Part shown: one piece after another, positions 8,102 through 16,953 of the stretch
How the letters are laid out: each line of letters begins with the position of its first letter
Numbering within the stretch: position 1 is the stretch's first letter
Source: Myxococcales bacterium
GTDB lineage: Bacteria; Myxococcota_A; Polyangia; Polyangiales; Polyangiaceae
Direction: 5' to 3'
Assembly (NCBI GenBank): GCA_016794345.1
Contig: JAEUKE010000283.1
Location: forward strand, 1 to 64,000
Length of the DNA: 64,000 bases
The notes under the pieces: model-generated
Databases searched by the model: none
What the model saw: only the letters and a program-made list of their open reading frames with translations
What the model was told of the DNA's origin: nothing
Made by a program: the position numbers and the translations under genes

Positions 8102-9646
8102 ATGGATAAAGCGCAGGTAACGATGAACGGTGGCGCCAAGACCATCGAGGACGCCCGCGAGGCGAGGTTCCGGTCCGAGTTCGCGGCGCGCGAGAAGGCG
8201 CGCCTCGACCGGCGCGTGGCTCGCTACGACGAGCTCGCCGAGATCCGCGAGCGCAAGGCGGGCCTCCGCCACTACTACCTCGAGCAACTGAAGCGCCTCG
8301 TCGGCAGCTTCATCATGCCGGGCTCGCGCGTGCTCGAGATCGGCTGCGGCTTCGGTGACCTCATCGCCGCGCTCCCCGGCTCGCGCAAGGTGGGCGTCGA
8401 CATCTCGGCGCGCATGATCGACAAGGCCCGCGCCAAGCACCCCGAGGTGGAGCTCTCGGTCGCGGACGTCGAGCACGACGAGCTGCCCGAGGGGCCCTTC
8501 GACGTGATCGTCCTCTCGGACGTCGTCGGCCACCTCGACGACATCCAGCTCGCGATGGAGCGCGTGGTGCCCCTGCTGGCGCCGGGCGGCCGCGTCGTCG
8601 TCACGTATTACAACTTCGTCTGGGAGCCGGTCCTTCGTACGGCGGAGCGCCTCGGCATGAAGGAGCCCTGGCCCGACCAGAACTGGCTCTCGATGGACGA
8701 CCTCGCGAACATCCTCTCGCTCGCCGACCTCGAGGTCGTGCGCCGCGGGACGGACGTGCTCGTCCCCGTCGGCGTCCCGCTCGTGTCGGACGTGGCGAAC
8801 CTGGTCGGCGCCAAGGTGCCCGGCCTCAATCAGACGGCGCTGGTGCAGTACTTCATCGCGCGCCACGTGCCCGCGCAGATCCCGGCGAAGCTCCCCACCG
8901 TCAGCGTCATCTGCCCCTGCCGCAACGAGAAGGGAAACATCCGCGAGGCCGTCGCTCGCACGCCCGTCATGGGCGCGGCGACGGAGCTCATCTTCGTCGA
9001 CGGCAACTCGAGCGACGGCACGGTCGAGGAGATCGAGGCCGTCATGCGCGAGCACGAGGCCATGCGCGCGGCGAACCCGAACGCGCCTCAGCTCGAGCTC
9101 AAGCTCATCCTCCAGGGCGACGGCAAAGGCAAAGGGGACGCCGTCCGCAAGGGCTTCGCCGCGGCGAAATACGACGTGCTGATGATCCTCGACAGCGATC
9201 TCACCGTCCCCCCGGAAGACCTGCCGAAGTTCTACCGCGCGCTCGTGGCCGGCAAGGGCGAGTTCATCAACGGCGTGCGGCTCGTCTACCCGATGGAAGG
9301 CGAGGCCATGCGCTTCTTGAACCTGCTCGGGAACAAGTTCTTCAGTCTGGCGCTCTCGTGGCTGCTCGAGCAACCCATCAAGGACTCGCTGTGTGGAACC
9401 AAGGTCCTCTACAAAGAGGCTTACGACCGCATCGCCGCCAACCGCGCGTTTTTCGGGGACTTCGATCCGTTCGGGGACTTCGATCTGCTCTTCGGCGCCG
9501 CGCGCCTGAACATGAAGATCGCCGACCTACCCGTTCGCTACCGCGCGCGCGTCTACGGCGACACCAAGATCTCGCGGTTCGCTCACGGCTGGCTGCTCCT
9601 CAAGATGACGGCGTTCGGATTCCGGAAGCTCCGCCTGGGCGTCTGA
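8102..9646 (+). CDS. Fused SAM-dependent methyltransferase and family 2 glycosyltransferase
   Basis: This 514-residue protein joins two enzymes. Residues ~70-220 form a class I methyltransferase with the SAM-binding motif VLEIGCGFGD and an acidic loop VGVDIS. Residues ~260-500 form a GT-2 domain beginning VSVICPCRNE, with the VDGNSSDGT donor-binding region and the DSDLT metal-binding motif. It probably builds and methylates a sugar residue on a surface glycan, using the deoxy-sugar pathway of the gmd gene next to it. Its last ~120 bases overlap the convergent GGDEF gene. The substrates are unknown. Confidence 0.8.
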   Translation: MDKAQVTMNGGAKTIEDAREARFRSEFAAREKARLDRRVARYDELAEIRERKAGLRHYYLEQLKRLVGSFIMPGSRVLEIGCGFGDLIAALPGSRKVGVDISARMIDKARAKHPEVELSVADVEHDELPEGPFDVIVLSDVVGHLDDIQLAMERVVPLLAPGGRVVVTYYNFVWEPVLRTAERLGMKEPWPDQNWLSMDDLANILSLADLEVVRRGTDVLVPVGVPLVSDVANLVGAKVPGLNQTALVQYFIARHVPAQIPAKLPTVSVICPCRNEKGNIREAVARTPVMGAATELIFVDGNSSDGTVEEIEAVMREHEAMRAANPNAPQLELKLILQGDGKGKGDAVRKGFAAAKYDVLMILDSDLTVPPEDLPKFYRALVAGKGEFINGVRLVYPMEGEAMRFLNLLGNKFFSLALSWLLEQPIKDSLCGTKVLYKEAYDRIAANRAFFGDFDPFGDFDLLFGAARLNMKIADLPVRYRARVYGDTKISRFAHGWLLLKMTAFGFRKLRLGV

Positions 9647-11032
9647 GCCTTGCGAATCTGACACGACGCGGTTTCGACCGCCGGACTTCGCCCGGTACAT
9701 GGCGGCGTCCGCGCGGGCGACGAGCATGTCCAGCGGCTCGTTCTTGCGCAAGCTCGCGACGCCGACTGAGGCGGTGACGGAAAGACTCGCCCCCGACGGC
9801 GTCGTGATTCGCGACGCCTCGATCGCCGCGCGGACCCGCTCGCATGCCCGGAGCCCACCCTCGTGATCGGTGTCGGGCAGCGCGATGACGATCTCCTCCC
9901 CACCCCAACGGGCGACGATATCCGCCTCGCGCAAGGACTCGCGAACGACGAGCGCGACGTTCACCAGCACCGCGTCGCCGGCGTCGTGTCCATGGCGGTC
10001 GTTGACGGACTTGAAATGGTCGATATCGAGCAGCGCGAGGCTGAGCGGGTGCTCGTAGCGATGGGCACGCGGGCCTTCGTGCTCCATCCATTGGTTGAAA
10101 GCGCGCCGATTCAGGAGGCCGGTCAGAGGGTCCGTCGACGCGAGCCGCCTCGTCTCCTCGACGAGCGAGGTGACGCGAAGCGGCCCGCCGAGCTCGCGCG
10201 ACAGGATGGTCAGGATGGAGGAGGACTCCATCTCACCCTTTCGCGACGGTGAGAGGGCGATTCGCCCGATCGGGGTCTGCCCGAGCGAGATCGTCTGCAC
10301 GATCGGATCTGCCTTCGGCAGGTCGTCGGACGTGTCCTCGTCCTCCAACCGGAATGCCTGCTGGGCGGCCCCGACGCCGAGGATGCGCCGCGCGCTGTCC
10401 TCCGCCGCGTCGGCGGCCTCCGGGTGCTGGTGGATGGCGAAGAAGGACAGATCCGGGGCGTACATCGCGAGCCAGCGGTAGGAGTGGACCTGCGAGACGA
10501 ACTGGGTCAGCCGATCGAAGAGCCTCTCCGGCGTATCGCACGCCGCGAGCGCCCGCACCTCGGCGGCGATGACCGACTCGAACAGGGTGACGTCGAGGTG
10601 GCGCGCGATGCGCTCGCGCACATCCATCATCCCACCGGAGAGCTGCATGAAGAAGTCGTCGCGCTTGGGAGCGATCTCGAGCTCGCGATCGAGCACGCGA
10701 AGCAGCTCGCCGATCCGGCCTTTGCTCACGAGCGTCGCCGCCCCGGCGCGCCGGGCCCAGAATCGATTGCGACGGTCGGACTCGTTCCCGCGGAGCAGCA
10801 CGGGCACCATCGCGGTAGCGGGCTCGCTCCGGAGGAACCGGCAAATCTGCACGCCCGAAGCGCCGGGCGTCCAAAGATCCGCGATGACGGCGTCGGGCGG
10901 ATCCGCGAGCGCGAGCCCCGCGCCCGAGATACCGTCCTCCGCGAGGGTCACGGCATAACCCAGTCCTTCCAGCCTCTTCGAGAGGTGGGCGCGACTGGCC
11001 GGCTCGGGATCTATCAGAATGAGCCGGTGCAT
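9527..11032 (-). CDS. Receiver-GGDEF diguanylate cyclase
   Basis: This 501-residue protein probably makes cyclic di-GMP in response to a partner histidine kinase. ATG 11032 was chosen because the receiver domain begins at once (MHRLILIDPE). The receiver has its phosphorylatable Asp in DAVIADLWTPG and a conserved Lys near VSKG. The middle ~150 residues look like a GAF-type sensor. The C-terminal cyclase has the active site GGEEI and, five residues before it, the inhibitory RxxD site (READ), so it should be active and product-inhibited. The final ~45 residues overlap the end of the convergent glycosyltransferase gene by 120 bases, which is unusually long. Confidence 0.82.
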   Translation of the reverse strand: MHRLILIDPEPASRAHLSKRLEGLGYAVTLAEDGISGAGLALADPPDAVIADLWTPGASGVQICRFLRSEPATAMVPVLLRGNESDRRNRFWARRAGAATLVSKGRIGELLRVLDRELEIAPKRDDFFMQLSGGMMDVRERIARHLDVTLFESVIAAEVRALAACDTPERLFDRLTQFVSQVHSYRWLAMYAPDLSFFAIHQHPEAADAAEDSARRILGVGAAQQAFRLEDEDTSDDLPKADPIVQTISLGQTPIGRIALSPSRKGEMESSSILTILSRELGGPLRVTSLVEETRRLASTDPLTGLLNRRAFNQWMEHEGPRAHRYEHPLSLALLDIDHFKSVNDRHGHDAGDAVLVNVALVVRESLREADIVARWGGEEIVIALPDTDHEGGLRACERVRAAIEASRITTPSGASLSVTASVGVASLRKNEPLDMLVARADAAMYRAKSGGRNRVVSDSQGSDAQAELPESERRHLEEQPAVSEPRDLGVAVDARAVANG

Positions 11033-11139
11033 GGATCTGGCCCTTTGGGCATACGCATCAGAAGCGGCGCAAGACCAGCTCGGCTTAACGGCTCCCCGAT
11101 CGATGGGCCCGAGGCCCACCTGTTAAGGTTCGCCGGCGC

Positions 11140-11733
11140 GTGCCGATCAATTCCGAGACCATGCAATCGTCCCGTTCGCCGCGCCTCGACCGCCGGCCGT
11201 CGGCCCTCGCGGTGTCGAACCGCGCCGCGTTGGTCCAGGTCATGCGGCAGGCCGCCGAGAGGCTTTTCGCCACCATGAACCTGAGCGCGACCTACGCAGG
11301 CTCGTTCAGCATGAACGACATGGTCTGGCGCGACCCGGTGGCAATCTTGCCATTTACGGGGACGGACGTGGCCGGCTCACTCATCCTGACCGCGCCCGTC
11401 GAGCTGATCAGCGCCATTTCTCCTTCCGGAGAGCAAGACTTGGACGCGCTGATCGACTGGTCTCGTGAGCTCGCGAACCTCCTCGTAGGGTCTTTGAAGA
11501 ACACGCTCCTGAACCAGGGCATTCGCATCGAGCTGGGCATCCCGACCTCGGTCATCGGGGACGCGGTGCGGGTCGGCGCTCCCAGGGAGAGCGCGCTCGG
11601 GCTGCTGTTCGAGCACCGCGGCCAGTTTCTCACCCATTCGCTCCACCTGGCGCTCGACGTCTACGTGTCGGACGACGTGAAGATATCGTGTCCGGGCGAG
11701 AGCCCACCCGAGCTCGATTGCATGATGTTCTGA
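11140..11733 (+). CDS. CheX-like CheY-P phosphatase
   Basis: The 197-residue protein resembles the CheC/CheX/FliY phosphatase fold, which dephosphorylates CheY-P. The key helix pattern, acidic residue then Asn, is seen in DWSRELANLLVGSLKNTL, followed by the usual GI..ELGIPTSVIG strand. It sits 14 bases before a CheY-type receiver gene, its likely substrate. GTG 11140 is used; ATG 11161 is an alternative. A TAAGGT -10-like hexamer lies 10 bases before GTG. The N-terminal ~30 residues are not part of the fold. Confidence 0.65.
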   Translation: MPINSETMQSSRSPRLDRRPSALAVSNRAALVQVMRQAAERLFATMNLSATYAGSFSMNDMVWRDPVAILPFTGTDVAGSLILTAPVELISAISPSGEQDLDALIDWSRELANLLVGSLKNTLLNQGIRIELGIPTSVIGDAVRVGAPRESALGLLFEHRGQFLTHSLHLALDVYVSDDVKISCPGESPPELDCMMF

Positions 11734-11747
11734 AAGCGGACGGAGGA

Positions 11748-12116
11748 ATGGCAATGACGAAGATCATCGTGGTCGACGACTCGCGTACGGCCCGAACGCA
11801 AGTGATTCATGCTCTGGCGAACGCCGGCTTCGAGATCGTCGAGGCGATCGACGGCAAGGACGGCCTCGCGAAGATCGCCGCCCACAACGACGCCAAGCTC
11901 GTCCTCTGCGACATCAACATGCCCAACCTGAACGGGCTCGAGATGATGGACGCCCTCCCCGCGGACAAGCGGAGCTCGATGAGCTTCTTGATGCTGACGA
12001 CCGAGGCCGAGCCGCGCCTGGTGCAGCGAGCGAAGGAGCTCGGCGCCAAGGGCTGGTTCGTGAAGCCGTTCAAGCCCGAGCTGCTCCTCGCCGCAGTGAA
12101 GAAGCTCGCCGGCTGA
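11748..12116 (+). CDS. CheY-like single-domain response regulator
   Basis: This is a 122-residue stand-alone receiver. It has the acidic pair in IIVVDDSR, the phosphoacceptor Asp in LVLCDINMPNLNG, the Thr in MLTTEAE and the Lys in FVKPFKPE. No output domain follows. ATG 11748 has a good Shine-Dalgarno (CGGAGGA); a second ATG lies 6 bases on. It pairs with the upstream CheX-like phosphatase, and probably transmits a chemotaxis-type signal, although the FliM in this window lacks the usual CheY-binding peptide. Confidence 0.85.
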   Translation: MAMTKIIVVDDSRTARTQVIHALANAGFEIVEAIDGKDGLAKIAAHNDAKLVLCDINMPNLNGLEMMDALPADKRSSMSFLMLTTEAEPRLVQRAKELGAKGWFVKPFKPELLLAAVKKLAG

Positions 12117-12121
12117 GCCCT

Positions 12122-13039
12122 TCAGGCGCGGGCGCGGGGGCGGCGAACGACAACCACGACGCCGGCGACGATGATCGCGCAGGCGAAGAGCCTGCCCGAC
12201 GAGAGCGGCTCTCCCGCGAGGACGGCCCCGAGGACGAGCGCGACGACGGGGTTCACGTACGCGTAGCTCGAGGCAAGCGCCGGGCGCGTGTGCTCGAGCA
12301 AGTGGCGGTAAGCCGTGAAGCCGAGGAGCGAGCCGAAGACCACGAGGTAGCCGACGGCCGAGAGGACGCGCGCATCGACCTCGTGAGGCAGGCTCTCGCC
12401 GGTCACGAGCGCGACGCCGAGCATGGTGAGGCCGCCTGCGAGCATCTGGACGCCGGATCCCATCAGCCCTCTGGGCATCGGGGCGCGCCTCGAGATCACG
12501 GAGCCGAGGGCCCACCCGATGGGAGCGCCGATGAGGGCGAGGCCGCCGACGCCGCCCAGGTTCAAGCTGCCGCCGGCGTGGAGCACGGCGACGCCGAGAA
12601 ACGCGAGCACGAGCCCAAAGGCTTCGCGCCGCGTCGGCCGGTCTCCGACGAACGCGCCCATCAGGGCCATCCACATCGGCATCGTCGCGACCACGGTCGC
12701 CGCGACGCCCGAGTCGATCGACGTCTTCTGGGCGACGCCGACGAGCCCATTGCCGAGCGAGAGCATGAGGCTACCGCTCACCGCAGCGCCCGCCCATTGC
12801 CGCGAGTCGGGCCAGGGTGCACCACGAAGGCGCTCGAAGGCGACGAGGAGACCTCCTGCGAGGAGGAACCGCGCCGCGCCGAGCCAGAACGGGGAGAATG
12901 TCTCGAGCGCGACCCGCATGCCGAGGTACGTCGAGCCCCAGATCACGTAGACCGCGAGCAGGGCGAGGACGACCGCCAAGGATGGGAGCTTGGCGGCCGC
13001 GGGCGCCTCGGACGGCTGATCGACGAGCGGGACGGTCAT
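12122..13039 (-). CDS. EamA/DMT family transporter
   Basis: The 305-residue inner-membrane protein has ten hydrophobic segments in two repeated halves, typical of EamA (drug/metabolite transporter) permeases such as RhaT or YedA. Motifs are VIWGSTYLGMRVALE in helix 1 and AYVNPVVALVLGAVLAGE in the second half. The likely role is export of a metabolite, but the substrate cannot be read from sequence. ATG 13039 was chosen over an upstream start that would translate a hairpin repeat. The gene converges on the CheY-like gene with a 5-base gap. Confidence 0.8.
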   Translation of the reverse strand: MTVPLVDQPSEAPAAAKLPSLAVVLALLAVYVIWGSTYLGMRVALETFSPFWLGAARFLLAGGLLVAFERLRGAPWPDSRQWAGAAVSGSLMLSLGNGLVGVAQKTSIDSGVAATVVATMPMWMALMGAFVGDRPTRREAFGLVLAFLGVAVLHAGGSLNLGGVGGLALIGAPIGWALGSVISRRAPMPRGLMGSGVQMLAGGLTMLGVALVTGESLPHEVDARVLSAVGYLVVFGSLLGFTAYRHLLEHTRPALASSYAYVNPVVALVLGAVLAGEPLSSGRLFACAIIVAGVVVVVRRPRARA

Positions 13040-13050
13040 GCGACTTCCCT

Positions 13051-13079
13051 CCTCACGGAGTGAGGGGGGCCGGGGGGGT
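13051..13079. repeat. GC-rich palindromic repeat, copy 1
   Basis: The element contains the small palindrome CCTCAC/GTGAGG followed by G6-CC-G7. Its bases 13060-13079 are the exact reverse complement of 54224-54243. It sits 12 bases upstream of the EamA start codon. The rest of the gap up to 13249 shows no gene. Confidence 0.75.
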
Positions 13080-13249
13080 AAAAGGGCGGCACGAGCCTCA
13101 TCGATCAGATGGGGTGCCACTCACTCACCCTGCTTAGCGCAGCGTGCCGGCCTCTGCCCGTCGTTTCCTCGAATCGGAGCGATCAGATCGATCGGTATGG
13201 GAGGAGCACACCGGTCGATCGCCGGCGCTCACCCTCGCCCGCGCCTCGC

Positions 13250-13759
13250 TCAGCCGGTCGTGGCGAGCTCGATCACGGGCACGGGCGCCGTCGAGACGAG
13301 GCGAGTCCCCGAGGTAGGCGGCGCGGTGCGCTTGGCCATCGCCTCGGCGATCTGCACGCTGGGTCCGTACCGCTCCGGGTCGAGGAGGATCTGCGCGCCG
13401 ATCCGGTTCTTCGCGTCGACGACGAGCGGGGCGAGCAGGTTCGCGCGCAGGCTCCCGTCGTCGGGCTCGATGGCGAGGACGACGAGGACGAGCAGGTCGT
13501 CGGGCTCGACGCCCGCCAGCCCGGCGAGGTGATCACCGGCCGCGTCCGGGTACGCGGGCTGGAGGAATCGCGCGTCGATGACCGGCAGCGCGATGCCCGG
13601 GGTCATCAGCGACTGCAAGTACGCGATGGGCCCGCGCTCTCGCTCGAGGAGAGCGAAGGTCGTCTCCGTGCTGAAGCCAATGAGCCCGCGCGGGAACTTG
13701 ATTTGCGCAGATTCATCGAGCGTGATGGTACCGAAACGCGTTTTTTCGAGGCGGATCAT
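13250..13759 (-). CDS. fliW: FliW flagellar assembly factor, CsrA antagonist
   Basis: FliW binds flagellin and CsrA in alternation, and so couples flagellin translation to filament export in bacteria such as Bacillus and Campylobacter. The 169-residue product has the family start (FGTITLDESAQIKFPRGLIGF) in shortened form and the conserved LVLVVLAIEPDD and LLAPLVVDAKNRIGAQ segments. It overlaps csrA by 4 bases, an arrangement common to this pair. It is the last gene of the flagellin 1 to fliW operon. Confidence 0.9.
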   Translation of the reverse strand: MIRLEKTRFGTITLDESAQIKFPRGLIGFSTETTFALLERERGPIAYLQSLMTPGIALPVIDARFLQPAYPDAAGDHLAGLAGVEPDDLLVLVVLAIEPDDGSLRANLLAPLVVDAKNRIGAQILLDPERYGPSVQIAEAMAKRTAPPTSGTRLVSTAPVPVIELATTG

Positions 13760-14001
13760 CGTGATTCCTCCAGTAAAGATCGCTCTTCCACATTCGATGC
13801 CGGCAGGGAGCTCCTTCGTGTCCTCGCTGCAGCCGCGTTCGCCGAGACGACGGCATCGTGGACCTCTCCGCGAGCTATCCAGACGTCTTTCGGCGCGGTG
13901 ACCGCGAGCTTCACTCCGCCGCGCCCGACGGCGACGACGGTAATCTCGATTCCACCGCTCAACACGAGCCGCTCTCCGACTCTTCGTTGTACGACGAGCA
14001 T
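13756..14001 (-). CDS. csrA: Carbon storage/translation regulator CsrA
   Basis: CsrA is a dimeric RNA-binding protein that blocks ribosome binding at GGA-containing hairpins. ATG 14001 (preceded by GGAGGG) gives 81 residues that open with MLVVQRRVGERLVLSG and continue to LAVTAPKDVWIARGEVH, matching the conserved core including the RNA-contact Arg in ARGEV. A non-conserved tail of ~25 residues follows. Its overlap with fliW and its place downstream of flagellin 1 suggest a role in flagellin translation. Confidence 0.92.
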   Translation of the reverse strand: MLVVQRRVGERLVLSGGIEITVVAVGRGGVKLAVTAPKDVWIARGEVHDAVVSANAAAARTRRSSLPASNVEERSLLEESR

Positions 14002-14034
14002 TCTTGCCCTCCGTGGCAACGAGGAGCTTTGCGA

Positions 14035-14922
14035 TTAGCGTGCCAGGACCTTGTCGGCCGGCATGAGGCTGAGGATCTTCCGCGTGATCTCCAGGCTGCG
14101 CTCGTAAGCGCCCTGCGCCGAGCTCAGATCGCTGTACGCCTGCACGACGTCCACCTCCTGAACGCCCGCGCGAGCGCTCTCCACGGCGCCGTGGCCTAGC
14201 CTCGCGGCGCTCGCGGCCATCCGAACGCTGTCGATTGCGAGCCCAGATTCACCGCGAACGCCGGTGATCTGCGCGATCCCTTCATCGAGCGTGGAGGCCA
14301 TGGCCTGCACGCCGGCGATGTCGTTGTTCTGGAGCGCCGTGGCGAAGCTCGCGAGATCTTGGAACAAGTCGCGACCGCCCGCGCCCGTGAACGCGCGCGC
14401 GCCGCTGGCGTTCGCGCGGATCCGCTGGCCTTCCGCGATCTCGACCTCGAGCGCGTCGTCGTTGCCGTTGAACACGCCGTTCGTGGAGAACGGTGGAGCG
14501 TCGGTCTTGGAGCCGCCGAAGACGTAACCCGACGCCGTGCGGCTGTTTCCGATGCCGACGAGCGCTTGACGCAGCTGCGTCACTTCCTTGGCGGCGAGGT
14601 CTCGCTGCTCCGGCGCGACGGTGCCGTCCGCCATTTGCACCGCGAGCTCGCGCGCGCGAGACATGATGTCGGCGGCCGAGGCCAGCGCGGACTCGGCGAA
14701 CGCGACCGCGTCTTGTGCCTTCTCGAGCGCGCTGCGACGCGCCTCGTAGGTCGCCGCTGCGCCTTCGTACCTTGCGATCTGCGCGAACGCGCCTGGGTCG
14801 TCCCCGGGGGCCGACACCCGCTCGCCGGTCGAAGCTCGCCGCGTCGCCATGTGGAGACGAAGCGCGCTCTCCGCGTTTGCGTCGCTCAACCCGGACATCC
14901 TGATCGACTCGGTGATGCGCAT
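14035..14922 (-). CDS. flgL: Flagellar hook-filament junction protein FlgL (HAP3)
   Basis: FlgL forms the junction between FlgK and the filament. The 295-residue product has the flagellin-like N-terminal helix (MRITESIRMSGLSDANAESALRL in part), the central FLGL signature SGYVFGGSKTDAPPF and a C-terminal helix ending near SAQGAYERSLEITRKI. ATG 14922 is preferred over TTG 14928 because a GGGAGG site lies 7 bases upstream. It follows flgK almost without a gap. Confidence 0.92.
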   Translation of the reverse strand: MRITESIRMSGLSDANAESALRLHMATRRASTGERVSAPGDDPGAFAQIARYEGAAATYEARRSALEKAQDAVAFAESALASAADIMSRARELAVQMADGTVAPEQRDLAAKEVTQLRQALVGIGNSRTASGYVFGGSKTDAPPFSTNGVFNGNDDALEVEIAEGQRIRANASGARAFTGAGGRDLFQDLASFATALQNNDIAGVQAMASTLDEGIAQITGVRGESGLAIDSVRMAASAARLGHGAVESARAGVQEVDVVQAYSDLSSAQGAYERSLEITRKILSLMPADKVLAR

Positions 14923-14924
14923 GA

Positions 14925-16304
14925 TCAAACCTCCCGAATGAGGCCTTCGAGCAGCTCGTCGGCAACCTTGAGCACCCGCATGGTGGCCTCGAATGCACGC
15001 TGGTAGCGGGAGAGGTCGACCATCTCTTCTTCGATCGACACGCCGCTCGCCTGTTCGCGCATGGTCTCGGCCATCGAGAGGGTCCCCTCCCGGAGGCCGA
15101 TTGCGCTCTCCGCCGACACCTGCGCGTTGCCCAGCCCGCCAGCGAACGAGCCGAAGCGCTCCGCCGGCGTCCCTCCGGCGCCGAGCGTCTGGGATGCGAT
15201 GTCGGCGAAGGCCAGCGCGATGTCATTGCCCGCGGGGACGCTGCTCGCGCTCCCCGAGGCAGCGACCTTGTCTGGCTGGCCGGCCACGCCGGGGTCGACC
15301 ACCAGAGCGCTCGCGGCTCCCGCCACACCGGCGGGCGGCGCGAAGAGCGGCCGGCCCGAGACGCCGTCGAGCCCGAAGCCCGAGGCGTGGACGGTGTTGG
15401 CCTTCTCGGCGAAATCGTAGGCGAGCTGGTCGAGCGACCCCTGGAGGGCGACGAGATCGGTGTCGCGCGCCTCGCGAATGCCGCCGAGCTTGCCCGAGTC
15501 GACCCGCTGCGTGATGTCGATCTTCGCGCCGCTAGGCTTCTGGACCTCGAACTTCAGCGTGTTGGAGGCGCCCATCGAGACGGCGACCTGGTTGACCTGG
15601 TCTCCCTGGACGAGCGTCGTGCCGCCCGCCATGAGCGCCACCATCCCATTGGGCTCCTCGAACGCGGTCGCGCCGATGGCGTCACCCACCTGCTTCACGA
15701 GGAGGTCGCGCTTGTCGCGCAGATCGGCCGCGGGCTGACCCAAGGCCTGGGCTTCGGCGATCTTCTTGTTCAGGTCTCCGATGGCCGTGAGGTTCTTGTT
15801 GAGCTCACCGGCAACCTCGCCGGCCTGCCCGGCGAGGTCCGAGCGACGCTGCGAGAGCGCATTGCCCGCCGCGCGGAACGACAGCGCGACCTGCTCGGCC
15901 TTCGCGAGGAAGGCGCTGCGGGCTGTCGGATCCGAGGCGTTCGTCGCGAGCTCGGTGGCGGCCGAGAAGAGCGCGTTCATCGAGTCGCCGACGCCGCCCT
16001 CGGGTGGCGTCAGCCAGCCCTCCAAGCCTGACAGCCCGCCAGCCCGCGACTTCGCGGCGGCGAGCATGCCCGTCTCTCCCATGATGCGCATCTCGGCGAA
16101 CTTGTCGTAGTGGCGACGAATCCCCGAGAAATCGATGCCGCCGACCGCACCAGGCGTGAGCGCGCGAGCCTCCAGTACGGCCGAGCGCCGCACGTACCCG
16201 GGCGTGTTCGCGTTGGTCACGTTCTGACCCGCGATGTCGAGCGCCCCGGACTGCGCGAGCATCCCGTCGCGAGCGAGGAACATGAGGGCGGAGAGGGAGC
16301 TCAC
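14925..16304 (-). CDS. flgK: Flagellar hook-associated protein FlgK (HAP1)
   Basis: This first hook-filament junction protein is 459 residues long. The N-terminus carries the rod/hook signature QNVTNANTPGYVRRSAV, and the C-terminus has the matching helix VSIEEEMVDLSRYQRAFEAT. The family is usually 450-650 residues, so the variable middle is short. It starts with GTG 4 bases after flgN, its export chaperone gene. Confidence 0.94.
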   Translation of the reverse strand: MSSLSALMFLARDGMLAQSGALDIAGQNVTNANTPGYVRRSAVLEARALTPGAVGGIDFSGIRRHYDKFAEMRIMGETGMLAAAKSRAGGLSGLEGWLTPPEGGVGDSMNALFSAATELATNASDPTARSAFLAKAEQVALSFRAAGNALSQRRSDLAGQAGEVAGELNKNLTAIGDLNKKIAEAQALGQPAADLRDKRDLLVKQVGDAIGATAFEEPNGMVALMAGGTTLVQGDQVNQVAVSMGASNTLKFEVQKPSGAKIDITQRVDSGKLGGIREARDTDLVALQGSLDQLAYDFAEKANTVHASGFGLDGVSGRPLFAPPAGVAGAASALVVDPGVAGQPDKVAASGSASSVPAGNDIALAFADIASQTLGAGGTPAERFGSFAGGLGNAQVSAESAIGLREGTLSMAETMREQASGVSIEEEMVDLSRYQRAFEATMRVLKVADELLEGLIREV

Positions 16305-16308
16305 GGCA

Positions 16309-16659
16309 TCACCCCTTCACCGAGATCTTGAGGCCTCGCCGCGCGACGGCCTCGTTCGGTCGCGGACCGTGCGACGCGGGGCTCGAGGCGTTCAGCTCCC
16401 GTGCGTAGCTGCCCATGACGTCGCGCAAGCAGTCGCGCGCGTGTGCGAGCAGGAGGCAGTTGTCGCGCAGCTTGCGGGTCGAGGCGCGGAGCCGTGGCTC
16501 CAGGTCTGCCCGGCCGCGAACCATCGGACCGAGTCGGTCCATGAGGGTGGCCTTCTCTTCGGCCAGTCGCAGCGTGGTCTCCGAATCGAGCGCGACGATG
16601 GCCGCCCGCTCACGTGTAAGCAGGACATCCAACTCGTCGAGCGTCGTTTCGGGTGTCAC
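16309..16659 (-). CDS. flgN: FlgN-like export chaperone for hook-associated proteins
   Basis: This 116-residue, largely helical protein has the FlgN-type spacing of charged and leucine residues (LDELDVLLTRERAAIVALD). It lies between flgM and flgK, the normal location for the chaperone of FlgK and FlgL. The GTG start is one base after the flgM stop. Sequence conservation in this family is low, so the gene position carries much of the weight. Confidence 0.75.
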   Translation of the reverse strand: MTPETTLDELDVLLTRERAAIVALDSETTLRLAEEKATLMDRLGPMVRGRADLEPRLRASTRKLRDNCLLLAHARDCLRDVMGSYARELNASSPASHGPRPNEAVARRGLKISVKG

Positions 16660-16660
16660 G

Positions 16661-16942
16661 TCATGCCTCCTCCATCAAGCGGCGTGCCACCTCCGGCGCG
16701 TCGATCTTCCAGGACTCGGAGCCATACGTCCCTCTGAGCTCGTCGAGCCTCGCCGTATCGGCGGGCGCGGCGCGTGCCAGCTCGGCGGCGCGACCAGACA
16801 CGCTCACGGAGTACGCGCCGCTCTGCAGCTTGGCGGGGCGCTCGTTCTCGACGTGACGCGTTTTCTGGCTCTGGCCGCCACGTGACACCCCGAGCTCGGC
16901 TCCGGATGTACGCGGCGGTTGGCCACCATCGACGATCTTCAT
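16661..16942 (-). CDS. flgM: Anti-sigma-28 factor FlgM
   Basis: FlgM holds sigma-28 inactive until it is exported through the finished hook. The 93-residue product has a polar, probably unfolded N-terminal half and the conserved C-terminal helices (YSVSVSGRAAELARAA, then DELRGTYGSESWKID). The window encodes two FliA-type sigma factors, so which one it binds is open. It lies between fliS and flgN. Confidence 0.85.
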   Translation of the reverse strand: MKIVDGGQPPRTSGAELGVSRGGQSQKTRHVENERPAKLQSGAYSVSVSGRAAELARAAPADTARLDELRGTYGSESWKIDAPEVARRLMEEA

Positions 16943-16953
16943 AGGGGACTACC

